A stretch of DNA of 64,000 nt from Niabella beijingensis. GTDB lineage: Bacteria; Bacteroidota; Bacteroidia; Chitinophagales; Chitinophagaceae. Positions 18,601 to 27,517 of this stretch are shown here, in pieces. Within the stretch, counting starts at the first letter, position 1. The number at the start of each line of letters is the position of its first letter. The position numbers were made by a program, and so were the translations under genes. Where the stretch lies: contig NZ_JAIQDI010000002.1 in assembly GCF_020034665.1 (NCBI RefSeq), positions 1,116,001 to 1,180,000 on the forward strand, read 5' to 3'. The notes under the pieces are model-generated. The model made no database searches. It had not been told where the DNA came from and saw only the letters and a list, made by a program, of their open reading frames with translations.

Positions 18601-18711
18601 GCACAAAATCTGTTTACCTGGTCGGCTTATGACCGGGTAGATCCCGAAGTACTGTATGGCGCGTACCCGATACAGCGGGTGTATAACATGGGTATTAATG
18701 TGAAATTTTAA
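15631..18711 (+). CDS. SusC/RagA TonB-dependent transporter (1), with divergent plug region
   Basis: A 1026-residue outer-membrane receptor starting at ATG 15631 with signal 'IKKIVVVFIALITSCIGFAQ'. It has an N-terminal carboxypeptidase-regulatory-like domain ('LLKGKVVDEYGHPVPDIRV'), a plug with 'LRGQNPVVVVDGIQRNIFSLDPESIESISVLKD' (in part) and a 22-strand barrel with 'PGDIKFRDLNGDGVIDQFDE' near the C-terminus. It is odd in that the usual 'MDEVVVVGYG' TonB-box segment is replaced by 'ADSIDVLYESKKA', and the '(Y)GSRAANGV' motif by 'LGQRSSNGVLLVTTKK'. The SusD 27 bp downstream is the natural partner by position. Its imported glycan is unknown; the nearby GH92 and GH43 genes make a mannose- or hemicellulose-type ligand possible. 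Confidence 0.9.
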   Translation: MRQFNASIKKIVVVFIALITSCIGFAQTDHLLKGKVVDEYGHPVPDIRVCEKGTDNFVWSNGEGSFEIKTAAAASLVFSGAGTDVVYYKPKHGQMNIVMQVRKSYLTRADSIDVLYESKKADLSLASVATVYTPQVATTPATLYPYALTGRLPGLYTEQLRGFRTFSGTADANSTKDLAGTLARTGLAPFSDNNELSLKLRGQNPVVVVDGIQRNIFSLDPESIESISVLKDGLSAIALGQRSSNGVLLVTTKKPKPGPPQLSFTAEVGSQEPLKLPKPVSAFDYAYLVNEALSNEGRKTLYTVTDLEGFKNGNNPYQYPDVNWYDLVLKKNAPLYRYNLNLGGGGGVARYMVSLNYTNQEGLLNTQNPDARMQLQRYLINSKVDIDVTRYFSIGVQLFGRIQDGNQPGATTGAILDNLLRTPGNAYPVYNPDGSYGGNNSFQTNLKSMLDESGYMMNNDRDIMANVDMKYNFDAWIKGLWAKVKGNIAVQSATLTDRGMRVPVFLMQVSDNGDTTYARYGDVNAQRNDFYTISNARYWYAQGELGYSKALPSGHSFTGSLMADTRRTTLNFDMPGTATNYMAKGQYDYQQKYMLEAAVNYSGYDWYPPGHQYGLFYATGAGWNMAKERFIKDGAAWIDLLKLRATFAHTGNGIDNSGYFIWRQTYAANESQTGIAGIDHIRAQQALAENGLANTRISWEQANKLNAGLDIALFKNHLSVTAEYYRDVYSDLLQVRGKNIALLGAGYPVENIGKNLYTGGELAISFQNHIRAFNYFVTANGSLEKTKVLFSDEQRRDYPWNVRTGMPVGQRFGYIADGLFQTEAEVNSGAVIAGYEVHPGDIKFRDLNGDGVIDQFDETAIGSTKPLLYYGLTTGFNYKGIGFSILFQGVKNRNLYIDSWDTEILRANGQVYGQIYEQLLNRWTPETAATATYPRLKANGSSGDAYTLSSSTFWMHSGDYWRIRNINLQYTFPFQWTSKFKVAGITAFVNAQNLFTWSAYDRVDPEVLYGAYPIQRVYNMGINVKF

Positions 18712-18738
18712 ATCAGGGCACTTTTAAAACAGAATTGT

Positions 18739-20469
18739 ATGATAAGGAGCATTTCCTCTAAAATATTGACCGGCTGCATCCTGGTGCTGTGTTCATGTGC
18801 CAAGAATATTGAAAAAGTGCCACTGGAGCTCAATACCATCGAATATATTTTTGATAAGGACGATTCGCTGGGTGTGAATGCTGAAAAATATCTAAGCGGC
18901 ATTTACGGTTCCCTGCCTAAAGGATTTAACAGGATCAGCGCTGATCTGCTGGATGCGGCAACAGATGATGCCATTTCATCGGAAACAGGAAGCAGTGATG
19001 TGTACAAACTGGCAACGGGAGGATATACGTCCTCCTCCTTTCCTGCCAGCGAAAGTGTATGGGCTAACTGTTATGCCGGTATCCGGAAGGCCAATATTTT
19101 TGTTAATAACATTGATGTGGTGCCGCTTAATAAAATGGTGGCTCCGGGTTTCCCTAAAAAAAGTGCCTATAAAGCAGAGGCCCGTTTTGTAAGAGCCTTG
19201 CTGTATTTTGAACTTTTGAAACGGTATGGTGGTATACCGCTGATGGGCAACCGGGTTGGTGCGCTGGGCGACGATGTGGAACTGCCCCGGAATTCTTTTG
19301 AGGACTGTGTGAACTATATTGTGAACGAATGCAACCAGATAAAAGACAGCTTGCGTACCATCGCTCAAACCAAAGCAACAGGAGAATACCATTCGGTTAC
19401 CCGTGGCGCCTGCCTGGCATTAAAATCCCGCGTGTTATTATACGCAGCAAGCCCGCTGTTTAACGGCGGGAATACAGCACCCGGCAACGACAAGACCGGG
19501 TATGCCGCCTTTGATGCCAACCGCTGGAAGCTGGCTGCCGCTGCTGCAAAAGAATTGATTGACCGGCAGGAATATGAACTGTTCCCCGGCTTGTTCTCCG
19601 ATATTTTTATTACGGTGGATGGCGCCGAAGGAAAAACAAACAGGGAGATCATATTTGTAAAAGAAGAAAGTAAGGGCACAGGGATCGAGGTAAATAATGC
19701 TCCGGTGGGTTACTCACCCGGTACGGCCAACGGGCGTACCAGTCCGACCCAGGAACTGGTAGACGCATTTCCCATGAAAAACGGGATGGCTATCAATGCT
19801 GCGGGCTCGGGCTACAATATAAGTGATCCCTATGCCAGCAGGGATCCGCGACTGGGAATGAGCATTTTTTACAACGGTCATCAATGGCTGAATACCGTTC
19901 TTGAAACATTCGAAGGAGGAAGAAGCCATCCGGGCACCCTGAACATTGAAACAAGAACGGGTTACTATATGCGAAAGTTTATGGGGGCATTTGAAGCCAC
20001 AACTAACTTTTCGGATGTGTTTCACGATTTTATCCTTTTCCGCTATGCGGAAGCACTGCTGAATTTCGCGGAGGCACAGAACGAGTTCTCCGGTCCGGAT
20101 GCTGCTGTGTATAAGGCGCTGACAGATATAAGGGCGCGTGCCGGTATCGATGCCGGAGAGGACAGCGGGTACGGATTGAAAGCCGGTATGACAAAAGAAG
20201 AGATGCGGCAGGCGATCCGGAACGAACGCAGGATAGAGCTTGCTTTTGAGGAGCACCGGTATTGGGACATACGACGGTGGAAGATCGCCGAAACAGCGGC
20301 GAATACACCGCTGCACGGACTGTCGATCGTAAAGGGCTCTTCCGGAAGACTGACCTACTCAACGGTGGAAGTGTTAACACCGGTATTTAAAAACCGGCAG
20401 TATTTGTATCCGATCCCTTATGATGAGGTGGTAAAAAATTCCAATATGATTCAAAACCCGGGATGGTAA
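18739..20469 (+). CDS. SusD/RagB outer-membrane glycan-binding lipoprotein (2)
   Basis: A 576-residue lipoprotein with an SpII signal 'ILTGCILVLCSC' (Cys20). SusD marks include 'EARFVRALLYFELLKRYGGIPL', 'GACLALKSRVLLYAASPLFNG', 'PTQELVDAFPMKNG' and 'RNERRIELAFEEHRYWDIRRW' (each shown in part). It lies 27 bp after SusC(1) and 57 bp before the chosen start of SusC(2), so it could serve either channel. It is clearly paralogous to SusD(1) at 12271. It binds oligosaccharides at the surface and hands them to the SusC channel. Confidence 0.93.
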   Translation: MIRSISSKILTGCILVLCSCAKNIEKVPLELNTIEYIFDKDDSLGVNAEKYLSGIYGSLPKGFNRISADLLDAATDDAISSETGSSDVYKLATGGYTSSSFPASESVWANCYAGIRKANIFVNNIDVVPLNKMVAPGFPKKSAYKAEARFVRALLYFELLKRYGGIPLMGNRVGALGDDVELPRNSFEDCVNYIVNECNQIKDSLRTIAQTKATGEYHSVTRGACLALKSRVLLYAASPLFNGGNTAPGNDKTGYAAFDANRWKLAAAAAKELIDRQEYELFPGLFSDIFITVDGAEGKTNREIIFVKEESKGTGIEVNNAPVGYSPGTANGRTSPTQELVDAFPMKNGMAINAAGSGYNISDPYASRDPRLGMSIFYNGHQWLNTVLETFEGGRSHPGTLNIETRTGYYMRKFMGAFEATTNFSDVFHDFILFRYAEALLNFAEAQNEFSGPDAAVYKALTDIRARAGIDAGEDSGYGLKAGMTKEEMRQAIRNERRIELAFEEHRYWDIRRWKIAETAANTPLHGLSIVKGSSGRLTYSTVEVLTPVFKNRQYLYPIPYDEVVKNSNMIQNPGW

Positions 20470-20526
20470 ATGGCACAACTACCTGCCGGCAAAAACAAAT
20501 CGAACAAACTGGTTAATAGCTTTTTT

Positions 20527-23500
20527 ATGCAGCGTACATATATATTTATTTTCTTCTTGTTTATTGGTTCCGCTTTATGGGGTCAGGAAAGAAAAATATC
20601 GGGAATGGTGCGGGACAATACAGGGCCGTTGGTTGGGGTTACTGTTGGCGTAAAAGATGCTCCCGGCGGCACCACAACCGATGAGGACGGGAAGTTCACC
20701 ATCAATGCAGATAGCAGTCGTACACTGGTCTTTAGTCTGGTAGGTTATTTAACGCTCGAAATAAAGCCGGAAGGCGGGAAGGAGCTCGAAATTACCATGC
20801 AGGCAACATCCCAGGGGATGGATGAAGTAGTGGTGGTGGGGTACGGCACCAAAAAGCGGGTAACCAATACCGGTGCCACAAGTGCCATATCGGCTGATGA
20901 GATCAGGACCGTTCCCACAGCCAATGTTCAGAATGCGCTTACCGGGAAACTGCCGGGCTTCTTTTCCCAGCAGCGTTCCGGGCAGCCGGGTAAGGATGCA
21001 TCGGATTTTTTCATCAGGGGTGTCAGCTCGCTCAACCCCGATGGCAATAAGCCGCTTATCATTGTGGATGATATTGAATATACCTATGAGCAGCTGGCGC
21101 AGATCAATGTAAATGAAATAGAAAATATTACCATTTTAAAGGATGCCTCCACTACGGCGGTATATGGTATCAAAGGCGCCAATGGCGTGCTGATCGTCAC
21201 AACAAGAAGGGGCGTTATGGGAAGACCAAAAATAAATGCAAGGGTGGAGGGCGGTGTGCAAAGCCCGGTAACAAAATTAAAATTCCTGGATGCCTATCAT
21301 AGTGTGCTGCTCGAAAACGAAGCCTATACCAACGACGGGCTCAATCCCCCCTTCTCTCAGACGGACCTGGAGCATTTCAGGACCGGGGACGATCCTTATG
21401 GCCATCCCGATGTGAATTGGTATAAGGCCATTTTTAAACCCTATTCCCTGCAAACCAACGCCAATGTGGATGCCTCCGGCGGAAATGCCATCGTGAAATA
21501 TTTCGTATCCGGCGGCGCACTTGTACAAAACGGTGCACTTAAAGATTTTTCCGATCCGCGGAATGAACTGAATAATAACTATTATTTCCGCAGGTATAAT
21601 TTCAGAAGTAACCTGGATATAAAGGCTTCGAAAAGTTTATCCGTGCGGTTGGATGTTACCACCCGGTTTGGTGATCTGAACCAGCCCCATGCCCAGAATA
21701 TCGTAGGGGAGATCTATAATTTTAAAAAGATAAGACCTTACTCTGCACCCTTCCTGAACCCGAATGGCAGTTATGCTTACGACCGGTACAACCCGGGCAA
21801 TCTCTCCACGCTCAACGCGCGTTTGGCCAACAGCGGTTACTCAAGGGATAAAAGGACCGATCTGAATATACTTTTCGGTGTAGTGGAAAAACTGGATATG
21901 ATCACCAGGGGACTGTCTTTTACGGGACGTGTGGCTTATGCCAGTACGGAATCGGCTTCCCGTCATCTGTTCCGGGGCGGGCTCCTGGAAGGGTATTCTC
22001 CTCCGTCCTATTATTATAATCCTGAAGACGGCAGCTATACCCTGGATCCCAGGGGGCAATACCAGTTGTCGGGTTACACCCTTTTGGGAACGACCAACGA
22101 CTATAACAAGAACCTCAACCTGCAGGCCTTCTTAAATTACGATCGCATTATTAATGACCACCACATTACATCCCTCTTGCTTTTTAACCGGCAGAGTGCT
22201 ACCGATCAGAAAAATGCGGCGGTCCCGAATAAATTCCAGGGATATAGTTTTAAGATCGGGTATGATTACCGGCAGAAGTACCTGATGGACTTCAACCTGG
22301 GATATAATGGCTCCGACCGCTTTACATCGGGCAAGCGGTATGGATTCTTCCCCGCGGTTGGTGTGGGCTGGAACATTAATAAAGAACGCTTCTTTAATGT
22401 AGATCTTATCAATCTGCTGAAGATCCGCGGCTCTTATGGGGTGGTAGGTTCTGATTTTGTGGTGGGGAACCGGTACCTGTATGTACAGCAGTACGAGAAA
22501 GGCGGGGGCTATCCCTTCGGGGAAAGCAGCGCTATAGGCTATCCCTCCATTTTTGAGGGTGACCTGGGCAATGATAATGTTACCTGGGAAAAAGCCCGCA
22601 AACTGGATTTTGGGATCGACCTGAATATGTTTGATGATAAGATTTCACTGACGGTCGACTGGTTCCGGGATATACGGTACGATCAGCTGATCTCACGCGG
22701 ATCCATATCCCAGCTCCTGGGTGTGGGAACTGCACGGTTCAATATGGGTAAAGTGCAGAACACGGGCTTCGACGGACAGCTGGCCTATCGCAATCATATC
22801 GGGAATTTTCAATATAATGTAACAGGTGTGTTCTCCTATGCAAAAAATAAGATCCTTTTCCAGGATGAAGCTACTCCCGCATTTCCCTGGCTGCGGAAAA
22901 CAGGACACCCGATAGGGCAGACCTTCGGTTATAGCTTTCTTGGATTCTATAAGGACCAGGCAGACATTGATAACAGTCCCCGGCCGCTCATCCCCGTGCA
23001 GCCGGGCGATCTGAAGTACAAAGATCTCAATGGGGATAATGTAATCGATGAAAATGACATGGGACCTATTGGTAAACCCAATCTGCCGAATACCACGGTG
23101 GGACTGACGTTGGGAGGGAGCTACAAAGGGTTTAGTTTGAATATCCTGTTCCAGGGCTCGTTCAACTATAGCTTTTACGTTACGGGTACCGGTATAGAGC
23201 CCTTCCAGAGCCAATTTCAGCCGATACATGAGTTGAGGTGGACGCCCGGTGCAGATGATGCAAAATTCCCAAGACTGACCACCAACTCGGCGTCTGTAAA
23301 CAGCCCCTCGGCATATCCGTCTGATTTCTGGCTGATCGATGCAAATTATATCCGGTTAAAAACAGTGGATATGGGGTATCAGCTTCCCGGCAGATGGCTG
23401 CCTTTTAAGATCAATAATGCAAGAATATATCTGAGCGCCTATAACCTGCTTACCTTTACCAATTACAGTCTGTATCAGCAGGACCCGGAAGTAACCAGCA

Positions 23501-23565
23501 ATACCGCAGGAGATGCCTATATGAACCAGCGCGTGATGAATGTGGGGGTGCAGGTTGGGTTTTAA
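20527..23565 (+). CDS. SusC/RagA TonB-dependent transporter (2)
   Basis: A 1012-residue receptor. The start at ATG 20527 is chosen because it opens the signal peptide 'MQRTYIFIFFLFIGSALWGQ'; the open frame reaches back to 20470, directly at the previous stop. Domain order is a carboxypeptidase-regulatory-like domain ('ISGMVRDNTGPLVGVTVGV'), a canonical TonB-box region 'MDEVVVVGYGTKKR', a plug with 'LIIVDDIEYTYEQL' and 'YGIKGANGVLIVTTRRG', then the barrel with 'PGDLKYKDLNGDNVIDENDMGPIG' (in part). It is the last gene of the locus; a 418-bp gap follows. The regular TonB box contrasts with SusC(1). Confidence 0.94.
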   Translation: MQRTYIFIFFLFIGSALWGQERKISGMVRDNTGPLVGVTVGVKDAPGGTTTDEDGKFTINADSSRTLVFSLVGYLTLEIKPEGGKELEITMQATSQGMDEVVVVGYGTKKRVTNTGATSAISADEIRTVPTANVQNALTGKLPGFFSQQRSGQPGKDASDFFIRGVSSLNPDGNKPLIIVDDIEYTYEQLAQINVNEIENITILKDASTTAVYGIKGANGVLIVTTRRGVMGRPKINARVEGGVQSPVTKLKFLDAYHSVLLENEAYTNDGLNPPFSQTDLEHFRTGDDPYGHPDVNWYKAIFKPYSLQTNANVDASGGNAIVKYFVSGGALVQNGALKDFSDPRNELNNNYYFRRYNFRSNLDIKASKSLSVRLDVTTRFGDLNQPHAQNIVGEIYNFKKIRPYSAPFLNPNGSYAYDRYNPGNLSTLNARLANSGYSRDKRTDLNILFGVVEKLDMITRGLSFTGRVAYASTESASRHLFRGGLLEGYSPPSYYYNPEDGSYTLDPRGQYQLSGYTLLGTTNDYNKNLNLQAFLNYDRIINDHHITSLLLFNRQSATDQKNAAVPNKFQGYSFKIGYDYRQKYLMDFNLGYNGSDRFTSGKRYGFFPAVGVGWNINKERFFNVDLINLLKIRGSYGVVGSDFVVGNRYLYVQQYEKGGGYPFGESSAIGYPSIFEGDLGNDNVTWEKARKLDFGIDLNMFDDKISLTVDWFRDIRYDQLISRGSISQLLGVGTARFNMGKVQNTGFDGQLAYRNHIGNFQYNVTGVFSYAKNKILFQDEATPAFPWLRKTGHPIGQTFGYSFLGFYKDQADIDNSPRPLIPVQPGDLKYKDLNGDNVIDENDMGPIGKPNLPNTTVGLTLGGSYKGFSLNILFQGSFNYSFYVTGTGIEPFQSQFQPIHELRWTPGADDAKFPRLTTNSASVNSPSAYPSDFWLIDANYIRLKTVDMGYQLPGRWLPFKINNARIYLSAYNLLTFTNYSLYQQDPEVTSNTAGDAYMNQRVMNVGVQVGF

Positions 23566-23983
23566 TTGCATTGCGGTAACGGATTTATTGTGCGCCGGTT
23601 CGTCTTTTTAAAAGATTGCGCCCCTCCGGAATCCGTATGCCTCCGGTCATTTGGTTTAAGAACGGCTTTGAGCGCGTCTGAAAACAACCACATCCAATCG
23701 TGCTATCGGAAGTAGAACGGGGAGCTCAAAAATACCCTTATGCCACCGTTTATCCCCGACACTTTAACAAACCTGCAAAAATTAACCGGGAATTAATTTT
23801 ATTCTTGACGTTCGTTATGTTAAATTCACCTCCAAAACAGCATTTATTCAGCGGAAAACGGCTGTACCATGGTCTGGTTCTTTTACCATTTCGTATCCAA
23901 TGATGCAGCGGATAAAAAAATATCCGGATGATGGTATTGACGAGAGAAGGCGTTCCGCAATTGGTTAAAGTTAAAACCTGGTA
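23566..23983. other. Intergenic gap between the SusCD locus and mlaE
   Basis: 418 bp with no credible gene. A small open frame at 23700-23903 has no family features and no ribosome-binding context. A short inverted repeat (CCGGA at 23626, TCCGG at 23642) is too weak to call a terminator. The right half must hold the mla promoter, but no good TTTG/TAnnTTTG pair stands out. Confidence 0.5.
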
Positions 23984-24775
23984 ATGGAACCTATTGAACA
24001 ATCAGATAAACCAGTTATTTCGAAACCGATTGATAGTTTCTTTATTACTGTTTACGAAATATGCAGCTTCATCAGCCGGTTTTTCCGGGAACTGTTCCGG
24101 CGTCCTTTTGAAACGAGGGAATTCATCCGTCAGTGTTTTTATATCGGCAACAGATCACTGCCGCTGATCAGTCTTACCGGCTTTATCACCGGGCTGGTGT
24201 TCACCAAGCAATCGCGTCCTTCCCTGGCTGAATTCGGGGCCACTTCCTGGCTGCCTTCGCTGATATCGATCGCTATCGTGCGGGCGCTGGCTCCGCTGGT
24301 AACGGCGTTGATCTGTGCCGGTCGTGTAGGATCGAGTATGGGCGCCGAGCTGGCTTCTATGAAAGTTACCGAGCAGATCGATGCCATGGAAGTTTCGGCC
24401 ATCAACCCGTTCAAGTACCTGGTGATGACACGGGTGCTGGCCTGCACCGTATGCCTGCCGCTGCTGATGTGTTATAACGGGATTATTGCGCTTGTTGGTG
24501 CTTTTGTAGACATTCACCTGAACGAGCAGACCAGCATGGACACGTTTGTACAGAATGCGTTTACCAATATTTCGTTCCTGGACCTCGCCGCCTCGCTGGT
24601 GAAAGCGCTGGTGTATGGGTTTACGATCGGTATTGTGAGCTGCTACCAGGGCTTTCATGCCACCCAGGGCACGGAAGGCGTTGGTAAGTCTGCCAATGTT
24701 TCGGTGGTGATTTCCATGTTCCTGATCTTTATAGAAGAGGTGATTATTGTTCAACTGGTGAATATGATACGATAA
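23984..24775 (+). CDS. mlaE: MlaE family ABC transporter permease
   Basis: A 263-residue inner-membrane permease. The MlaE core is visible in 'ISLTGFITGLVFTKQS', 'RALAPLVTALICAGRVGSSMGAEL' (in part), 'EQIDAMEVSAINPFKYLVMTR' (in part) and a C-terminal 'YGFTIGIVSCYQGF'. In the Mla system it forms the membrane dimer that, with the ATPase MlaF and the MCE ring MlaD, moves phospholipids between inner and outer membranes to keep outer-membrane asymmetry. It starts a compact three-gene operon, with 2 bp before mlaF. No mlaC, mlaB or mlaA homologue follows, which is usual for Bacteroidota. Confidence 0.95.
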   Translation: MEPIEQSDKPVISKPIDSFFITVYEICSFISRFFRELFRRPFETREFIRQCFYIGNRSLPLISLTGFITGLVFTKQSRPSLAEFGATSWLPSLISIAIVRALAPLVTALICAGRVGSSMGAELASMKVTEQIDAMEVSAINPFKYLVMTRVLACTVCLPLLMCYNGIIALVGAFVDIHLNEQTSMDTFVQNAFTNISFLDLAASLVKALVYGFTIGIVSCYQGFHATQGTEGVGKSANVSVVISMFLIFIEEVIIVQLVNMIR

Positions 24776-24777
24776 CT

Positions 24778-25551
24778 ATGAAATCTTTCATTCCCGATAT
24801 CGACAGGCAGGAAACAGTGATCTCCATCAGGGGATTGCATAAATCATTCGGCAGCAATCAGGTGTTGCGCGGGGTGGACCTGGATCTGCACAGCGGTGAG
24901 AATATCGTGGTGCTGGGCCGTTCCGGAACGGGCAAGTCGGTCCTGATAAAAGTGATCGTCGGGCTGCTGTACCCTGATGCCGGCACGGTAAGTGTGCTGG
25001 GGCAGGAAGTGCCGGAACTGGGCGCCCATGCATTGCGCGACCTGCGGCTGAAAGTAGGGTTCTGCTTTCAGCACGGGGCATTATACGACAGCATGACGGT
25101 GGGCGAAAACCTGGCCTTTCCCCTGAAACGGAATGAGCCGGGCATGGGCCGTAAAGAGCGTGATAAACGCATCGAAATGGTACTGGAAGCGGTCGGGCTC
25201 GCCCATACCATCGACCAGATGCCGGCGGAACTTTCCGGCGGACAACGCAAGCGCATCGGCATCGGCCGCACACTCATACTCCGTCCCGCAATCATGTTGT
25301 ATGATGAGCCCACGGCCGGTCTGGATCCTATTACCTGCACGGAGATCAATGACCTGATCAATGAAGTACAGCACCGGTTCAGGACCAGCTCCATTATTAT
25401 CACACATGATCTCACCTGTGCCAAGGCGACCGGCGATACGATCGCCGTACTGAAAGAAGGACGGTTTATACGGCAGGGTAATTTTAATGAAGTGTTCAGC
25501 TCCGATGAAGTGCTGATCCGCGAATTCTATGAGTATAACTTTATTCAATAA
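24778..25551 (+). CDS. mlaF: MlaF-type ABC transporter ATP-binding protein
   Basis: A 257-residue cytosolic ATPase. Walker A is 'VLGRSGTGKSVLIK', the ABC signature 'LSGGQRKRIGIGRTL', Walker B 'AIMLYDEPTAGLDP', and the H-loop 'IIITHDL'; the Q-loop lies in 'VGFCFQHGALYDSMTV'. It powers lipid movement through MlaE and the MCE protein. The stop overlaps the region just ahead of the next ATG (3 bp between genes), so translation is probably coupled. All nucleotide-binding motifs are intact. Confidence 0.95.
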   Translation: MKSFIPDIDRQETVISIRGLHKSFGSNQVLRGVDLDLHSGENIVVLGRSGTGKSVLIKVIVGLLYPDAGTVSVLGQEVPELGAHALRDLRLKVGFCFQHGALYDSMTVGENLAFPLKRNEPGMGRKERDKRIEMVLEAVGLAHTIDQMPAELSGGQRKRIGIGRTLILRPAIMLYDEPTAGLDPITCTEINDLINEVQHRFRTSSIIITHDLTCAKATGDTIAVLKEGRFIRQGNFNEVFSSDEVLIREFYEYNFIQ

Positions 25552-25554
25552 TGT

Positions 25555-26574
25555 ATGAAAACAACTGATTCAAGAAGGGCGACTACCGTAGGCATCTTTA
25601 TCATCCTGGGACTGCTCATTTTTGCCGCGGCCATCCTGTTTTTAGGAGGGCAAAAGAAGGCCTTCATACAGTCCGTACAGGTAAAAGCCATCTTTCATGA
25701 TGTGGGCGGCCTTTCAAAAGGCAATAATATCTGGTACTCAGGTGTAAAGGTGGGTACGATCAAAAAGATCACGTTCGTGGATCACAGCCGGATCGAAGTG
25801 CTGATGAATATTGACAAGAATGCCCGTCCGTTTATTCACAAAGATGTAAAGGCCCGGATCAGCGCCGACGGGCTGGTGGGCAATAAGATCATTGCCCTGG
25901 ATGGGGGAACCGCCCAAACCGCACCCATTGAAGATGGCGATGTGATCCTTGTGGAAGCCAGCATCAGTACCGATGAGATCATGAATACGCTTCAGGTTAA
26001 CAATAAAAACCTGGTTACGATCACCGGCGATCTTAAATCTATTATGGAAAACCTGGCCGCCGGAAGGGGCACGCTGGGCAAGTTGATGAAAGATTCTTCC
26101 GTTTACGAGCAGCTGGACCGCACCCTGGCCATCCTGAACAAAACGGCGGGCAATACCCAGCAGTTCACAAAAGACCTCACCGGGTATACGGCCCGGTTAC
26201 AAACCCCCGGAGTGCTGGCCAACGACCTGGTAAGCGATACTGTCGTATTCAGCAGACTCAGAAATACGGCCACTCAATTACAGGAAGTAGCGACCCAGGC
26301 AAGCCAGGTGGCTCACGATCTTCAGTCGGTAAGCACGGATGTAAAGGGACGCCTCAGCAGCAATGAATCACCTGCCGGTGTGTTGCTCAGCGATTCCGCC
26401 ACAGCCCATCAATTGCAGCAGACCATCCGGAACCTGGAAAGCAGTACGGGCAAGCTGGACGAAAATATGGAAGCGGTACGCCATAATTTCCTGTTCCGGG
26501 GTTATTTCAGAAGGCAGGAAAAACAACGGAGGAAAGAAGAAAAGAAACAACAAAAAGAACTGCAAAAGCAATAG
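25555..26574 (+). CDS. mlaD: MlaD-type MCE domain protein
   Basis: A 339-residue periplasmic protein held by one N-terminal membrane helix ('TVGIFIILGLLIFAAAILFL'). The MCE domain follows at about 40-120, with 'VGGLSKGNNIWYSGVKVGTI' and 'ISADGLVGNKIIALDGG'. A long helical stretch to about residue 300 comes next and ends in a very charged tail rich in Lys, Gln and Arg (about 310-339). It forms the substrate-binding ring of the Mla lipid transporter. The tail is longer than in E. coli MlaD, as in other Bacteroidota members. It is the last gene of the operon and converges on the GDPD gene. Confidence 0.92.
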   Translation: MKTTDSRRATTVGIFIILGLLIFAAAILFLGGQKKAFIQSVQVKAIFHDVGGLSKGNNIWYSGVKVGTIKKITFVDHSRIEVLMNIDKNARPFIHKDVKARISADGLVGNKIIALDGGTAQTAPIEDGDVILVEASISTDEIMNTLQVNNKNLVTITGDLKSIMENLAAGRGTLGKLMKDSSVYEQLDRTLAILNKTAGNTQQFTKDLTGYTARLQTPGVLANDLVSDTVVFSRLRNTATQLQEVATQASQVAHDLQSVSTDVKGRLSSNESPAGVLLSDSATAHQLQQTIRNLESSTGKLDENMEAVRHNFLFRGYFRRQEKQRRKEEKKQQKELQKQ

Positions 26575-26588
26575 CGATAAGAAGAACC

Positions 26589-26620
26589 GCCGGATGCCTG
26601 TTGAACAGGACCGTTCCGGC
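26589..26620. terminator. Hairpin between convergent mlaD and GDPD genes
   Basis: GCCGGA at 26589 pairs with TCCGGC ending at 26620, and inside it CCTG pairs with CAGG, giving a stacked hairpin 15 bp after the mlaD stop. No strong T-run follows on either strand, so it is at best a weak bidirectional terminator. Confidence 0.4.
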
Positions 26621-26632
26621 ACTCAACACCGT

Positions 26633-27517
26633 CTATTTCTTCTTAATTGCAGCAGCTACTTCTATCGGCAGGTCCGATTCAAGGATATCAGCCCCTTCGG
26701 AAAAAATCGCACGGTAACCGCCGGCACGTTCTGCTTCATCTGTTAATTTATCTGTTGTGGGCGCAGCAGAGATCATACACATGACGCCTTTGCCGTGGAG
26801 TAATTTCAAAAGCTCCCTGTTTTCAGGAGTGAATTTGGGACCGATATAAGCGATCATATTTTTCCAGGGAATACCTGCGGCTTCATAGGCATCAAAAGAT
26901 TTTTTTGAAAGAATGTGTACCGAGAAAATGCTTTCGGGGTTCTGATCCAGGTAGAACCGTGCCTGTTCCGGACTGTGAATCGTAAGCATCACCAGCGGGT
27001 TTCCGCTTTCCCGGATGATTTTAGCAATGGTTTCAAAAGCCACGCCCTTGTTATCCAGGTTGAGAATGGTTTTGCCTTTACTCCATTTAATGGCATCCAT
27101 CAGTGTCGGGATCCGGGCAGCCGTAACATTCCCATCCCTGTCTTTTAAACGCAGCTGCTGCAATTCAGCAAAAGTATGATCGGAGATGTTCCCTTTGCCG
27201 GTAGTGACCCGGTCCAGTGTGGCATCATGCAACAGCACTACCACGCTGTCTTTGGTCATGCGCGGGTCTACTTCATAGAAGGCCTCCGTATATTTCAGGG
27301 TGTTTTCAAATGTCTCGATGGAGTTCTCCGGAAAACCTTTTGTGATGCCACCCCGGTGACCGCTGATGATCTGTTTGTTCTTTCCTTTATAATGAAAAAA
27401 TGACTGCGCCTGTTTTAAGGTATTCATTTTATATACCCGTAAAGCAGGGGACTGGGCCGAGAGGTTTCCGATTGCCGCGATCCCGATAAGACAGCCCGTT
27501 ATAAAATATTGTTTCAT
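26633..27517 (-). CDS. Secreted glycerophosphodiester phosphodiesterase family protein
   Basis: A 294-residue protein with signal peptide 'MKQYFITGCLIGIAAIGNLSAQ'. The GDPD TIM-barrel signature is complete: 'ISGHRGG' (His54-Arg55), 'FPENSIETF' (Glu65), 'YEVDPRMTKDSVVVLLHD' (Glu82, Asp84, His97). These enzymes use a divalent metal to split glycerophosphodiesters to glycerol-3-phosphate and an alcohol. It lies 180 bp downstream of the EEP/FG-GAP gene and beyond a good terminator, so it may have its own promoter. Its place at the end of a SusCD locus that already codes for another phosphodiesterase suggests a phosphodiester-containing substrate, which is inference. Confidence 0.88.
   Translation of the reverse strand: MKQYFITGCLIGIAAIGNLSAQSPALRVYKMNTLKQAQSFFHYKGKNKQIISGHRGGITKGFPENSIETFENTLKYTEAFYEVDPRMTKDSVVVLLHDATLDRVTTGKGNISDHTFAELQQLRLKDRDGNVTAARIPTLMDAIKWSKGKTILNLDNKGVAFETIAKIIRESGNPLVMLTIHSPEQARFYLDQNPESIFSVHILSKKSFDAYEAAGIPWKNMIAYIGPKFTPENRELLKLLHGKGVMCMISAAPTTDKLTDEAERAGGYRAIFSEGADILESDLPIEVAAAIKKK

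Noticed and set aside
23700..23903. 67-codon frame in the gap before mlaE
   Set aside because: No family resemblance, no promoter or operon partner.
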